Shown: positions 24,385 to 32,019, counted from the first letter of the stretch. The stretch is 64,000 bases of DNA from Streptomyces sp. (GCF_031178505.1 NZ_JAPSIW010000001.1:1-64000); one strand, 5' to 3'. A program made the numbers and translations. Notes: generated by a model not told the origin, from the sequence alone.

Positions 24385-25461
24385 ATGAGTGATCAGCTTG
24401 ACGAGCGCCGCGACCGGTACGCGGCAGCGATGGCCAAGCGGGACGGCCACGAGTGGCCGACCGAGTTCGAGGACGACGAGCACGACTACCGCAGGCGTGC
24501 CGACGCGGTCATCGCCGTCGCGGACGGGGAGATCACGCGGGCACTGGACGCCGAGGCCAGCAACGCAGCCCGGTACCTGTTCGAGCGAGACGCCGAGCGA
24601 GACGAGAACGCCCGCCTCCGCGCCGCCGCGTCGTCTGCACCCGCCGACCAGCCGAGCATCCGCGACACCATGGGTCCTGCCGACGGCCAGCAGAAGATGC
24701 GGTTCCTCGACCGCCTGTACGCCAGCACGACACCCGTGGACGAGACCGCCGACCAGAATCTCCGCGACCGCATCCGTCGTGCGATCTGTGAGGCGTCCGG
24801 TTTCGAGTGGGACGACGACGGCCTGGAGCCCGACGAGTACGGCGAGCACGCCGACGCGGTGCTGGCCGTCCTCCCCGCGCCCGCCACCACCGACGTCCGG
24901 GAAATTGTCAACCGTCTCATCGCCCACGCCCAGGGATTCCAGGACGTACTCGACGAGTCCGACCGGGACCCGTGGGCACGGCTTGTCAGGGCCGATATCG
25001 ACGTGCTGCGCACAGCCATCGCTGCCCTGCCCGAGCCCGCCGATGGGGCCGAGACGGTCGGCTACTGGCAGGCCAAGCTTGCGGCTGTCACGGACGGCCG
25101 CGACAGCCTGCAGCGGGAGAACACAAAGCTCCGGCGAGAGCTGGCGTCCGCTGAACGCATCCGTGAAAACGCGGACTTCCACCTCGGCCAGGAAATGGCC
25201 CGCCGACAGCGCGCCGAGAAGGAGCTGCGCCGCACGGCCGACGAGGCGCGGCAGACGGGGGAGGGGGCCGACTGCCGGACTCCGGAGACCCACAACTGGG
25301 GCTGCGGCTGCCCGTCCGATGTGACCGCCGCAATCGCCTCGTGCCCCGGCTACGAGACGAGTCCGAGCCCGTGTCGCTGCCCCTGCTACGGCTGCAAGCA
25401 CCACTGCGGCGCACACAACCCGGGCCGCATGGCCGACGAGGCGGGGGAGTCTCGTGGCTGA
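24385..25461 (+). CDS. coiled-coil protein with duplicated phage domain and Cys-rich tail (358 aa)
   Basis: ATG 24385 after AGGAGA. A ~40-residue domain occurs twice: near residue 8 (RDRYAAAMAKRDGHEW, ending in ADAVIAV) and near residue 125 (RDRIRRAICEASGFEW, ending in ADAVLAV). A central helical region follows, then a long coiled coil around 245-295 (RENTKLRRELASAERIRENA). The C-terminal ~60 residues hold clustered Cys/His (CGCPSD, CRCPCYGCKHHC). The duplicated unit is common in Streptomyces phage and chromosomal small proteins. Function unknown; oligomerisation and metal binding are likely. Confidence 0.65.
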   Translation: MSDQLDERRDRYAAAMAKRDGHEWPTEFEDDEHDYRRRADAVIAVADGEITRALDAEASNAARYLFERDAERDENARLRAAASSAPADQPSIRDTMGPADGQQKMRFLDRLYASTTPVDETADQNLRDRIRRAICEASGFEWDDDGLEPDEYGEHADAVLAVLPAPATTDVREIVNRLIAHAQGFQDVLDESDRDPWARLVRADIDVLRTAIAALPEPADGAETVGYWQAKLAAVTDGRDSLQRENTKLRRELASAERIRENADFHLGQEMARRQRAEKELRRTADEARQTGEGADCRTPETHNWGCGCPSDVTAAIASCPGYETSPSPCRCPCYGCKHHCGAHNPGRMADEAGESRG

Positions 25462-25690
25462 GTTCACGTGCGAGACGGTGACGCGCACGATTCGCCGCTG
25501 GCGTGTGCCCGCCGCCGCCCCGTGGGGTGCTCCGGCAGCCGAGATCGGCAAGGCGTGGGCGGTCGCCGAACAGGCGTACCGGCAGCACCACGGAATCCCC
25601 GACGGCCAGGGCCTGCACGACGACGCCCTGCGCTTCCACATCGCCGATGACGAGATCGTCATCAGCTTCGAATACGAAACCCCAGCCTGA
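25454..25690 (+). CDS. hypothetical protein (78 aa)
   Basis: GTG 25454 overlaps the preceding stop by 8 bp. Small alpha/beta sequence, Trp-rich at the start and ending in IADDEIVISFEYETP. Unknown. Confidence 0.55.
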   Translation: MAEFTCETVTRTIRRWRVPAAAPWGAPAAEIGKAWAVAEQAYRQHHGIPDGQGLHDDALRFHIADDEIVISFEYETPA

Positions 25691-25702
25691 CCAGGAGGAA
25701 CT

Positions 25703-26239
25703 GTGTCCTATCCGCAACTGCTGTCCCCGGAAGAGAAGCTCGCCGACGCGAAGGCCCGCCTCGGCATCCCGAAGATCGTCGTGATCTGTGGCTCTACCCG
25801 GTTCATGGACGAGATGACGGCCGCCGACTGCGAGCTGACGTGGGCCGGTCACATCGTCGTCAAGCCGGGCTGCAACATGAAGATCGCCGACCGGCTGTGG
25901 GCCGACGACGCGGAGGCCGAGGCCGGGAAGATCCGCCTCGACGAACTCCACCGGGCGAAGATCCGGCTCGCCGACGAAGTCCTCGTCATCGGGGACTACG
26001 TGGGGGACTCCACCCGCGCCGAGATCGCCTACGCCCGCGAGCTTGGCAAGCCCGTGCGGTTCACGCACCCCGAAGTCGACCCGGGAGAGCCCGGCGGGGA
26101 CTCGGCCAGCAGGGAGACCGGCTGGTGCACCTTCGGTGAGGGGGATGCCCCTGGCTCCGGCTGCATCCTTCCCGCTGGCCACATGCCTGCCAACCGACAC
26201 GTCGTCACCTACGGCGACGTCGACCACGACGACTACTGA
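25703..26239 (+). CDS. nucleoside 2-deoxyribosyltransferase-like protein (178 aa)
   Basis: GTG 25703 with CAGGAGGA. KIVVICGSTRF (residues ~24-34) is the Rossmann-like opening of the family, and DELHRAKIRLADEVLVIGDY then STRAEIAYARELGKPVRF match the conserved helix-strand with the catalytic-type Glu. These enzymes exchange or cleave the N-glycosidic bond of deoxynucleosides. Phages may use them in nucleotide salvage or in DNA-modification pathways. The last ~45 residues are an added tail with Cys and His (GWCTFGEGDAP; CILPAGHMPANRH). Confidence 0.72.
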   Translation: MSYPQLLSPEEKLADAKARLGIPKIVVICGSTRFMDEMTAADCELTWAGHIVVKPGCNMKIADRLWADDAEAEAGKIRLDELHRAKIRLADEVLVIGDYVGDSTRAEIAYARELGKPVRFTHPEVDPGEPGGDSASRETGWCTFGEGDAPGSGCILPAGHMPANRHVVTYGDVDHDDY

Positions 26240-26247
26240 CCATCCCT

Positions 26248-26273
26248 GGGGCGGTGGTTCCGGCCGCCGCCCC
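26248..26273. terminator. hairpin between early genes
   Basis: GGGGCGG (26248-26254) and CCGCCCC (26267-26273) flank a 12-nt loop in the gap before the next gene. Confidence 0.5.
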
Positions 26274-26296
26274 ACCCCGAACCGACAGGAGCAGCA

Positions 26297-26770
26297 ATGC
26301 CCGACCCGACCGTCATCGACCTGCGGCGCGAGCTCGCCAAGGCCGAAGAGACCCTCATCGCCTGCCTTCGTCACCTCTCCAGCCACGCCGAGATGAACGC
26401 CGCCCTCCACTGCTCAGAGCGCGTCATGTACTCCCCGCTGCACGCCAAGGTCGAAGCGACCATCGACGGCCTTGCCCGCGCCCGAATGCGTACCGATGAA
26501 CCTGCGGACAACACGATGGCGCGATCCCTCATGGACACTCAGGATCTCGTCAAGATCCTTACCGATCTCGACCGCTGCCAGCACGGCCGCCACCAAGGTG
26601 ACCCATGCGGGCCCGCCGACGACTGCGACGGCACGTCGGCCGGGAACCCTCACCTGCGCCCCGGCGACGTCATCGGCTACGGCGTTCGGGGCGACCGGAT
26701 CGTCATGCCCGAACGCGACGACAAGCACGACCCTGCGGCATGGCGGCCTGGCTCCGAGGCCACCCCGTGA
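26297..26770 (+). CDS. hypothetical protein (157 aa)
   Basis: ATG 26297 with AGGAG. N-terminal helices (DLRRELAKAEETLIACLRHL) and a C-terminal beta segment (LRPGDVIGYGVRGDRIVMPE) preceded by a CQHGRHQGDPC Cys/His stretch. Unknown. Confidence 0.6.
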   Translation: MPDPTVIDLRRELAKAEETLIACLRHLSSHAEMNAALHCSERVMYSPLHAKVEATIDGLARARMRTDEPADNTMARSLMDTQDLVKILTDLDRCQHGRHQGDPCGPADDCDGTSAGNPHLRPGDVIGYGVRGDRIVMPERDDKHDPAAWRPGSEATP

Positions 26771-26949
26771 CCGCCCGGCAGCCGGTGCGGTGGATGCCCG
26801 ACGACCGCTCCGCCCGCATCCTCGCCGCGTTCGCCGCCCACAAAGAACACGCCCCGTCCGTACTGCGACGCGCCCTCGAACTCCTCGCACAGGCCGACGG
26901 GATCGTCGACTCGCGGGGACGCATCAAGGCCAGCGGGAGGCGGCCGTGA
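26767..26949 (+). CDS. small basic protein (60 aa)
   Basis: GTG 26767 overlaps the previous stop. Helical (APSVLRRALELLAQADGIVD) with basic ends. Unknown. Confidence 0.55.
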   Translation: MTARQPVRWMPDDRSARILAAFAAHKEHAPSVLRRALELLAQADGIVDSRGRIKASGRRP

Positions 26950-27203
26950 GAAACCCCGGTCTCTACGGGCAGCCCCTCAGCCCCGGACAGCTCGCTGCGC
27001 TCCGCCTGGCCGCGTCCGGCTACAGCAGCCGCCAGATCGCCCACCGCCTGGGCACGACCGAGCAGGGCATTCACCTGCGGCTGAAGGAAGCCGCGGTACG
27101 GCTCGGCGCTCGCTCCCGCACCCATGCCGTCGTCATCGCCCTCCGCCGCCACCTCATCCGATTCGACGACATCGACTACCCCGACCAGAGGAACGCCGCA
27201 TGA
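26946..27203 (+). CDS. LuxR-type HTH protein (85 aa)
   Basis: GTG 26946 overlaps the previous stop. LSPGQLAALRLAASGYSSRQ, then QGIHLRLKEAAVRLGARSRT is a full GerE/LuxR HTH without any receiver or ligand domain. A stand-alone transcription regulator in the early operon. Confidence 0.75.
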   Translation: MRNPGLYGQPLSPGQLAALRLAASGYSSRQIAHRLGTTEQGIHLRLKEAAVRLGARSRTHAVVIALRRHLIRFDDIDYPDQRNAA

Positions 27204-27481
27204 CCAGACGCATCCCCCTCGAAGACCTCACCGCAGAAGCGCTCCACGAGCTGTACGACCGGCTCGAAGAAGCCGAATACCTCGTGCACCTCCGCCGCTG
27301 GTCACCGGAGGAAGTCATCGCACTTCACCTCCTGCCCTACACGAGCGTCCGCGTCCTGAAGCAGAAGTGCTACGCCCGCGAAATTCACCACCACAACGAC
27401 GGCGGACGCATCACCTTCACCCTCGACGACATCCGAGCCGAAAACGACCGCACGCAGATCACGCCCGAAAAGGGCCGATGA
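27200..27481 (+). CDS. hypothetical DNA-binding-like protein (93 aa)
   Basis: ATG 27200 overlaps the HTH gene stop. WSPEEVIALHLLPYTSVRVL and GRITFTLDDIRAEN have the helix-then-wing layout of excisionase-type HTH proteins. Moderately supported. Confidence 0.6.
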   Translation: MTRRIPLEDLTAEALHELYDRLEEAEYLVHLRRWSPEEVIALHLLPYTSVRVLKQKCYAREIHHHNDGGRITFTLDDIRAENDRTQITPEKGR

Positions 27482-27567
27482 CCGACCAGCCACCCCGCGT
27501 TGCTATCGAGGCCGCAGGCGCCGAAGCCGACCAGGCCGCCGCCCTCGCCACCCTCGTCCTCGCCTGA
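27478..27567 (+). CDS. 29-residue small protein
   Basis: ATG 27478 overlaps the preceding TGA. Sequence is acidic and Ala-rich with hydrophobic end. It may only be a tail peptide, but the overlap mirrors all its neighbours. Confidence 0.45.
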   Translation: MTDQPPRVAIEAAGAEADQAAALATLVLA

Positions 27568-27597
27568 CCTGCACCGCCCGCACGACAGGAGCACGCC

Positions 27598-27918
27598 GTG
27601 AACCCCGACGCCACCGCCACCTGCACCTGCTGCCACCGCGGCCTGTACGCCGACGAGTATGGTCACCAGGCGTGCGGGCCCTGCACCGCCCTCGCCGGGC
27701 CCGAGGGCCTGCCTGGCAGAGCCCTCACGGACCCGCCCCCAGGCGGCGACGCTAGTCCTGCGACGGGACGCGGGCGGCGAGCTCCGACAGCAGCCTGCCC
27801 GCTACCCCCCGATCCGGCTGGCCGCCGTCGCGTACCGCGGCCAGCAGCAGCATCAGCTCCCGTGTCTCCGCCAGCGGCAGCAGGGGTAGTAGCGGGGCCG
27901 GCGGGTCCTCGGCCGTGA
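27598..27918 (+). CDS. hypothetical protein with N-terminal zinc motif (106 aa)
   Basis: GTG 27598 after CAGGAGC. The first 30 residues hold CTCCHRGLY and ACGPC, a small zinc ribbon. From about residue 40 the sequence is Pro/Ala/Arg low complexity and lies antisense to the minus-strand gene at 27752-27937. The zinc segment is probably real and the tail may be junk or a frameshifted remnant. Confidence 0.45.
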   Translation: MNPDATATCTCCHRGLYADEYGHQACGPCTALAGPEGLPGRALTDPPPGGDASPATGRGRRAPTAACPLPPDPAGRRRVPRPAAASAPVSPPAAAGVVAGPAGPRP

Positions 27919-27937
27919 GATCGTCGTCCACGTTCAT
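27752..27937 (-). CDS. small accessory protein, related to the one at 28692 (61 aa)
   Basis: ATG 27937; no clear ribosome site. MNVDDD, then a Leu-rich helix (LAETRELMLLLAAVRDGG) and a closing LLSELAARVPSQD parallel the 76-residue protein at 28692 (MDVED, ELRAATLLLRVLAAGDG). The relationship supports it as a real gene despite the overlap with a plus-strand ORF. Its upstream region has a GCCGGAC/GTCCGGC hairpin. Confidence 0.5.
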   Translation of the reverse strand: MNVDDDLTAEDPPAPLLPLLPLAETRELMLLLAAVRDGGQPDRGVAGRLLSELAARVPSQD

Positions 27938-28071
27938 GCCGGGAACAACGTTCCGCCAGACGTGGCGTCACGCGCCGATCTGGACGTCGAGCCGGACGCC
28001 CGTCCGGCCGGGCGCTACGCTGAATCCCATCCGGAAATCACCACCCGTGAATTCCCCGCCGGGAGGCAGCG

Positions 28072-28380
28072 ATGAGCAGCGAACCGTGGACCATCGACGC
28101 GATCGCCCACGCCATCCCCGTCGCCGAGCTCCGGCAGACATTCCTCCGCAAAGCGAACCTGACGCCGATCCCCGAACTCCCCGACGTTCTCGCCGGCTGG
28201 CAGCGTCTCGTCGAAGACTGGCGCGACACGGGGCAGCCCCACGTGGATGCCGCCCTCGAATACGCCAAGACCCACAACGGGCAGCTCCCGGCCGAGTACC
28301 GTGAGACACCGGAATCGCGGACCGCCTGGGAGCAGTGGGAGCAGAGCATGCGCCAGCACCAAGGACACTCAGCGGCGTGA
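28072..28380 (+). CDS. hypothetical protein, first gene of a possible toxin-antitoxin-like pair (102 aa)
   Basis: ATG 28072 with GGGAGG. Helical throughout (VAELRQTFLRKANLTPIPEL; LPDVLAGWQRLVEDWRDTG), acidic. Its stop overlaps the GTG of the next, which is a compact beta-rich protein. Small size, overlap, order and the terminator after the pair suggest an antitoxin, but there is no recognised antitoxin motif. Confidence 0.6.
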   Translation: MSSEPWTIDAIAHAIPVAELRQTFLRKANLTPIPELPDVLAGWQRLVEDWRDTGQPHVDAALEYAKTHNGQLPAEYRETPESRTAWEQWEQSMRQHQGHSAA

Positions 28381-28634
28381 CCTGGCATTTCGAGCGGGAC
28401 CAGCTCGCCCTCGACCTCATCGCCGCCCTGCCCCACGAGGCCCAGTTCGCGTTCTTCAACTTGATCCCGCGCCTCGAAGACGATCCCGATGCCGCCACCC
28501 AGGCCTACGGGCTCGACACCGGCGGACCCGTCCGCATGCGGTCCGCCATCCTTCCTGGCGCCATCACCGTCCTCCTCATCAGCGACCAGGCCGGGCTCAT
28601 CAACCTCGTCTCCGTCCTCGCCCCACCCGCCTGA
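28377..28634 (+). CDS. RelE/ParE-fold-like small protein (85 aa)
   Basis: GTG 28377 overlaps the upstream stop. Layout is strand, two helices (DLIAALPHEAQFAFFNLIPR; a DDPDAATQAYG loop), then strands (VRMRSAILPGAITVLLISDQ; LINLVSVL). That order is the RelE/ParE layout, though the catalytic residues of RelE are not identifiable. It could be a divergent or inactive toxin. Confidence in the gene is higher than in the function. Confidence 0.6.
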   Translation: MTWHFERDQLALDLIAALPHEAQFAFFNLIPRLEDDPDAATQAYGLDTGGPVRMRSAILPGAITVLLISDQAGLINLVSVLAPPA

Positions 28635-28644
28635 CCCACAGCAA

Positions 28645-28674
28645 AGCCCCCGCCCGGATGTCGGTGCGGGAGCT
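28645..28674. terminator. convergent terminator
   Basis: AGCCCCCGC around 28645-28653 pairs with GCGGGAGCT at 28666-28674 with one offset bulge, followed by TCTTG. It lies between the plus-strand pair and the minus-strand accessory genes. Confidence 0.55.
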
Positions 28675-28691
28675 TCTTGCTGCGGGGCGAA

Positions 28692-28922
28692 TCAGCGTGC
28701 GTCGGGCAGTCGACGATCGATCCTCCCGGCCAGTGCCAGAGCCTGCTCGTGTCCGACACCGTCACCCGCCGCCAAGACGCGCAGCAGCAGCGTCGCTGCC
28801 CGCAACTCGTCCACGTTCAACACGGCGACACGCTCGCCGCCGCCCCGTTCTAGGAGGCCCCACAGTTCGAAGTCGAGGGGTGTCTCAGGTGCGGCCACTT
28901 GCGGAAGATCTTCAACGTCCAT
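28692..28922 (-). CDS. small accessory protein, related to the one at 27752 (76 aa)
   Basis: ATG 28922 is adopted, although GGAGG lies only 1 nt before it, so an upstream non-ATG start is possible. MDVEDL, then FELWGLLERGG and a helix ELRAATLLLRVLAAGDG. Family not known; its paralogue lies 1 kb to the left on the same strand. Confidence 0.5.
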   Translation of the reverse strand: MDVEDLPQVAAPETPLDFELWGLLERGGGERVAVLNVDELRAATLLLRVLAAGDGVGHEQALALAGRIDRRLPDAR

Positions 28923-29006
28923 GCCTCCGTCAACGCCTGTCGAGCGCCGTGGACACGCTACGACGCCCGACGGGAGTAGATGCGAGCACACCAGCGGCAA
29001 CAGGCT

Positions 29007-29531
29007 TCACCCGAACTGGATGTCGCCGTCCGTGTCATGGAAAGTGATTTGGTGCGCCCGAACAGCGGTCTTCTCTGCATCCGGCAAAGACGCCCACCAT
29101 GCGCGGGCACCAGCCAGAACATCGCGCGCGAACACGTCCACCATCAGGTTCAACGCCCTATCCGACATGTTCATGTGCACGTTGTTGCCGCGCGTACCCG
29201 GAGTGCAGAAATGGAACCTGTCGAGTGCCTCGCGCACCTCATGGGCGGTCGTGTCGTCGCTGCCCTCGTGAAGTACGGAACAGCGAAGCGCATAGCAGTC
29301 CCTGCCCGACAGAAACCGGATCTCCTCCCCGTGATCAGTAGCCCCGACGTAGCGGGTGTATGCCGGCGCCACGTAGGTCTCGAACCACGCCGCGTAGCGG
29401 GACCTGGAGGTCCTGCTGCCGAGATCGCTGCCCTTCACGCAGATGTCCGGCAGCGTCAGCGCCATGACCAGCGTTGCGTGCCAGTTCCGCTCATCGATCG
29501 CCTTCTCAAGCCCGTCGAAGAAGCCTTCCAT
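29007..29531 (-). CDS. HEPN-like protein with R-x4-H motif (174 aa)
   Basis: ATG 29531 with GAAAGGGG upstream. An all-helical N-terminal half (FFDGLEKAIDERNWHATLVM) leads to CYALRCSVLHEGSDD, where Arg83 and His88 form the R-x4-H motif that is the catalytic signature of HEPN-domain ribonucleases. HEPN proteins serve in abortive infection, toxin-antitoxin and CRISPR systems. The last third (NVHMNMSDRALNLMVDVFAR) is family-specific. It stands as a single minus-strand gene within plus-strand phage genes, typical of a lysogenic-conversion gene. Confidence 0.62.
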   Translation of the reverse strand: MEGFFDGLEKAIDERNWHATLVMALTLPDICVKGSDLGSRTSRSRYAAWFETYVAPAYTRYVGATDHGEEIRFLSGRDCYALRCSVLHEGSDDTTAHEVREALDRFHFCTPGTRGNNVHMNMSDRALNLMVDVFARDVLAGARAWWASLPDAEKTAVRAHQITFHDTDGDIQFG

Positions 29532-29618
29532 GCCCGCCCCTTTCCTCGCGTGGCACCTGGCGTGCCACAGAGCCCCAAGGATGCCGCCTGCCTGCGGAGC
29601 CCTCGCATCGCAGCCCGT

Positions 29619-29646
29619 CGCCCCTGCCGGAGCGCCGGCAGGGGCG
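29619..29646. terminator. strong terminator for the 29661-30029 gene
   Basis: CGCCCCTGCCGG (29619-29630) and CCGGCAGGGGCG (29635-29646) form a perfect 12-bp stem with a 4-nt loop, 14 bp past the minus-strand stop codon. Confidence 0.75.
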
Positions 29647-29660
29647 AGAGGAGGTTGTGG

Positions 29661-30029
29661 TCAGGGGCGGACGACTGTCAGCGGCGCCGGCAGCGGCGGG
29701 GCGTCAAGCTGCAGCCACTTTGCCAGCAGCATCCGAGCCGCGGTGTCGCGTTCGAACCCCGACCGGCCCGTCGGCATCGACAGTGCACGCCGGCCGTCTT
29801 TGCCCTCCACGAACGCGCCTAGGAACTCGCGGTCCGTGATCGATGACTCGACGAGCTTTACGTCGTACTCGCACAGAAGGTCGGCGAGCGGGGCGTCCAG
29901 GAGAGGGACGATGCCAGGGCGGCACCTCCCCGGAACGTTACGGGCAGACCCCGCCGACGGGGCCGATGGCGCGGACGCGGGCCGCTCTAAAGCGGCAGAG
30001 GCGCTTTGCGGTACGGTTGACATTGGCAT
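29661..30029 (-). CDS. accessory protein, paralogue of the 32616 gene (122 aa)
   Basis: ATG 30029 with AAGGAA 5 nt upstream. After a ~35-residue Ser/Ala/Pro-rich lead, the conserved part is VPLLDAPLADLLCEYDVKLV, FLGAFVEG, MPTGRSGFERDTAARMLLAK and PPLPAPLTVV. The protein at 32616 shares this whole pattern. No named family comes to mind; the conserved PTGRS-x4-DT-x-AR motif suggests a small alpha/beta domain. It has its own two-hairpin leader and terminator, so it is an independent transcription unit. Confidence 0.65.
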   Translation of the reverse strand: MPMSTVPQSASAALERPASAPSAPSAGSARNVPGRCRPGIVPLLDAPLADLLCEYDVKLVESSITDREFLGAFVEGKDGRRALSMPTGRSGFERDTAARMLLAKWLQLDAPPLPAPLTVVRP

Positions 30030-30063
30030 GAGTTCCTTATTCCACGAGGACTCTTACTGGGCT

Positions 30064-30116
30064 GGCGAGCTACTACTCGCCGGTGGAATCGGCCGGGCGT
30101 TGGTAGCGCCCGGCCG
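30064..30116 (-). promoter_or_regulatory. double-hairpin 5' leader of the 29661-30029 gene
   Basis: Read on the minus strand: hairpin A (stem CGGCCGGGCG, 7-nt loop; 30090-30116), 8 nt, hairpin B (GGCGAG/CTCGCC, 6-nt loop; 30064-30081), 34 nt, then the ATG. The leader of the paralogue at 32616 has the same order, stem lengths and spacing with different stem sequences. Confidence 0.5.
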
Positions 30117-30981
30117 TTCGCGTTGATGGCTACTCTTCTGGTGCTTGCAGCCTTTTCTCTCCTACTTGCGGATGATCCACAAGATCCACTGTTACCTTTC
30201 TGTTACCTTTGTCGGTGGCGGCTGCGACAGCAGCCAGCAACTACCCGACGCGTCAGAGGCGCGGCACTGCCTCGCCTCCCCGAAACCTATCGGGGCCGAC
30301 AGGTATGAGACATGAGGTTTGCGCCCTGATCGGACACGGCGTGCAGCCCATATTGTGTCTCCATTTACGAACTAACTACCTAACTCCTCAGTCGACGCAG
30401 GTCAGTGACCTGCCGATTCCCGTCCGGCGGAACTCCCTGACAGGCGGTTAGCTCGTAGCCCCTCCCGTTGCGTAGATCATCAACGTGACCGGAAAGCGAC
30501 TCCGATGCGACCTCGCCCCGAACTTACTGGCCCGGCAGAGCTGGCCATCGAGATCCAGTCCGGACTGCACGCACCCACATGGACTGCAGGACACCGGGCG
30601 ACACTCACTGGAATCCAAACCCCCAGAAACAGACGCGAAACAGACTCCGCCACAACGGCCGAGACTCGCCACACGCAAAGCTACGGCCACGCCCCGCCGC
30701 CACCCGCGCGAACCAGACGGCCACGGCCGCGCCCCTCACCAGCACCACGCCCGACTTGCCTGGACCAGTACGATTCGGCGCGCGCCCTCCTGTTGCGCGG
30801 CGCGGGCCAGGCTCAGCATCGGAGCGGCCGGATGATGATGGGCGGCGCTCGCCCTGCGCTTCCCGGAGCAGAGCCTGGTGCGCGCGCCCCGAACACGCCT
30901 CCGTTGGCCAGTTCACGCGCTTGCCGCCCCTCCCGGCCAGCCTCAACCTGACCAGGTCAGATGACGACCACAGGGGGGCCC
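30117..30981. other. gene-poor control region
   Basis: About 860 bp without a convincing gene: the longest ORFs have weak third-position GC bias and no ribosome sites. It holds two abutting copies of CTGTTACCTTT (30188-30209), an AT-richer patch (30340-30390), the palindrome CAGGTCAGTGACCTG (30398-30412) and CTGACCAGGTCAG (30948-30960). It likely contains promoters for the coiled-coil gene at 30982 and for the leftward gene. Part of it may be a decayed gene. Confidence 0.5.
30398..30412. promoter_or_regulatory. 15-bp palindrome
   Basis: CAGGTCAGTGACCTG is a perfect palindrome around a central base. Its half-site AGGTCA recurs in CTGACCAGGTCAG at 30948-30960, immediately before the 30982 gene. 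The pair could bind one regulator, for example the GntR protein. Confidence 0.4.
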
Positions 30982-31812
30982 ATGGCGATCTTCGGCAACG
31001 ACAACGCTGACCTGCTCCGGCAGGTACTCGCCCAGCTCGGACAGATCAGCACCGACCTTGCCGCCCTCAAGCAGCAAGCCGCCGACCAGCAGCTCGCCAT
31101 CGACCAGATCCGGCAGGACGCCACCGCCGCCATCACCACCGGCCTCACCGAGAACCGGGCCGTGGTCCGCGACGGCATCGACCGCACCCGCAGGGACATC
31201 AGCGACCCGCTCACCCGCATCACCACCGAACTCGTCGCCATCCGCGGCGGCATCAACGGCCTCGACAATCAGCTCAAGGCGCGCGTCGACCAGACACCGC
31301 CCGCCCCACAACCCGCCGACGAGCCTGCAACGGGACCGGTTGCCGAGCCCGCCGAGCACAGCAGCGAGCGCGTCGTCCACTTCACCGAGCCCGACGACTA
31401 CGACCCCGATATGCCGGACCGTGGGATCCTCACAGCCGCCGCCGGCGTCGCCCACGCCACCCTCGAAGCCCACCGTGACACCTGGGCGTTCCTCGTCCAG
31501 ACCGCGGGCAACGCCGAGCACTTCCATATCCCCGGCGCCGTCCACGACGAGGACGGCTTCGTCAGCGTCCGCCTGTCCGGGCCCAGCCTCGTCGCCGCGA
31601 TCATCAGCCTCGCCCACGTCACCCGCGACACCGACAGCCCCGTAACCCGCGCCATCGCCGAACACATCCAAAACAAGATCACGAAGGCGGTACAGGCCAT
31701 CATCGACCAGCCCCGCACCCACGGCGACGGCACGCCCGTCCGCATCACCATCGACGACCGTGCCCAAGCCGACGAACCGGCTGCTGACGAGCAGCCGACG
31801 GTCGGCGGCTAG
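30982..31812 (+). CDS. coiled-coil protein of the accessory zone (276 aa)
   Basis: ATG 30982 is preferred because CAGGGGGG lies 5 nt upstream; an ATG at 30961 is in frame. Residues ~1-95 are an uninterrupted coiled coil (LRQVLAQLGQISTDLAALKQ; LTRITTELVAIRGGINGLD). An acidic Pro linker follows, then a folded domain (GILTAAAGVAHATLEAHRDT; DEDGFVSVRLSGPSLVAAII). It has its own operator-like palindrome and a strong terminator. Similar long coiled-coil proteins occur next to transfer genes of Streptomyces elements, but I cannot name this one. Confidence 0.7.
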   Translation: MAIFGNDNADLLRQVLAQLGQISTDLAALKQQAADQQLAIDQIRQDATAAITTGLTENRAVVRDGIDRTRRDISDPLTRITTELVAIRGGINGLDNQLKARVDQTPPAPQPADEPATGPVAEPAEHSSERVVHFTEPDDYDPDMPDRGILTAAAGVAHATLEAHRDTWAFLVQTAGNAEHFHIPGAVHDEDGFVSVRLSGPSLVAAIISLAHVTRDTDSPVTRAIAEHIQNKITKAVQAIIDQPRTHGDGTPVRITIDDRAQADEPAADEQPTVGG

Positions 31813-31819
31813 ACAGCAC

Positions 31820-31849
31820 GATGCCCCCGACCGCCTGGTCGGGGGCATC
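31820..31849. terminator. bidirectional-looking terminator
   Basis: GATGCCCCCGACC (31820-31832) pairs perfectly with GGTCGGGGGCATC (31837-31849). It ends the rightward coiled-coil gene and faces the leftward gene whose stop is at 31855. Confidence 0.8.
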
Positions 31850-31854
31850 GTCGT

Positions 31855-32019
31855 TCACTGAGCGGGCTGCCCGCTTCCCGGACACGTCTCCCGGCTGCCG
31901 TAAGCCTGATGAGACGCGGTCGGCTGACCCGGCTCCGCACTCCCGTAAGCGCCGCACACCGGGCAACAGGCCCGGCACTCGACAGGATCGAAACGGCGAC
32001 TGCTCTGACGATCGCACAT
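31855..32019 (-). CDS. small Cys-rich protein (54 aa)
   Basis: ATG 32019 has an ideal GAGGAGG site at 7-8 nt, which overrides the longer frame. ECRACCPVCGAYG gives a four-Cys cluster. The C-terminus is polar. Last gene of a three-gene minus-strand run (32891 to 31855). Confidence 0.65.
   Translation of the reverse strand: MCDRQSSRRFDPVECRACCPVCGAYGSAEPGQPTASHQAYGSRETCPGSGQPAQ

Noticed and set aside
30505-30951. 148-residue ORF in the gene-poor region
   Set aside because: Third codon positions lack the usual GC bias, the sequence is Pro/Arg/Thr low complexity and no ribosome site is present.
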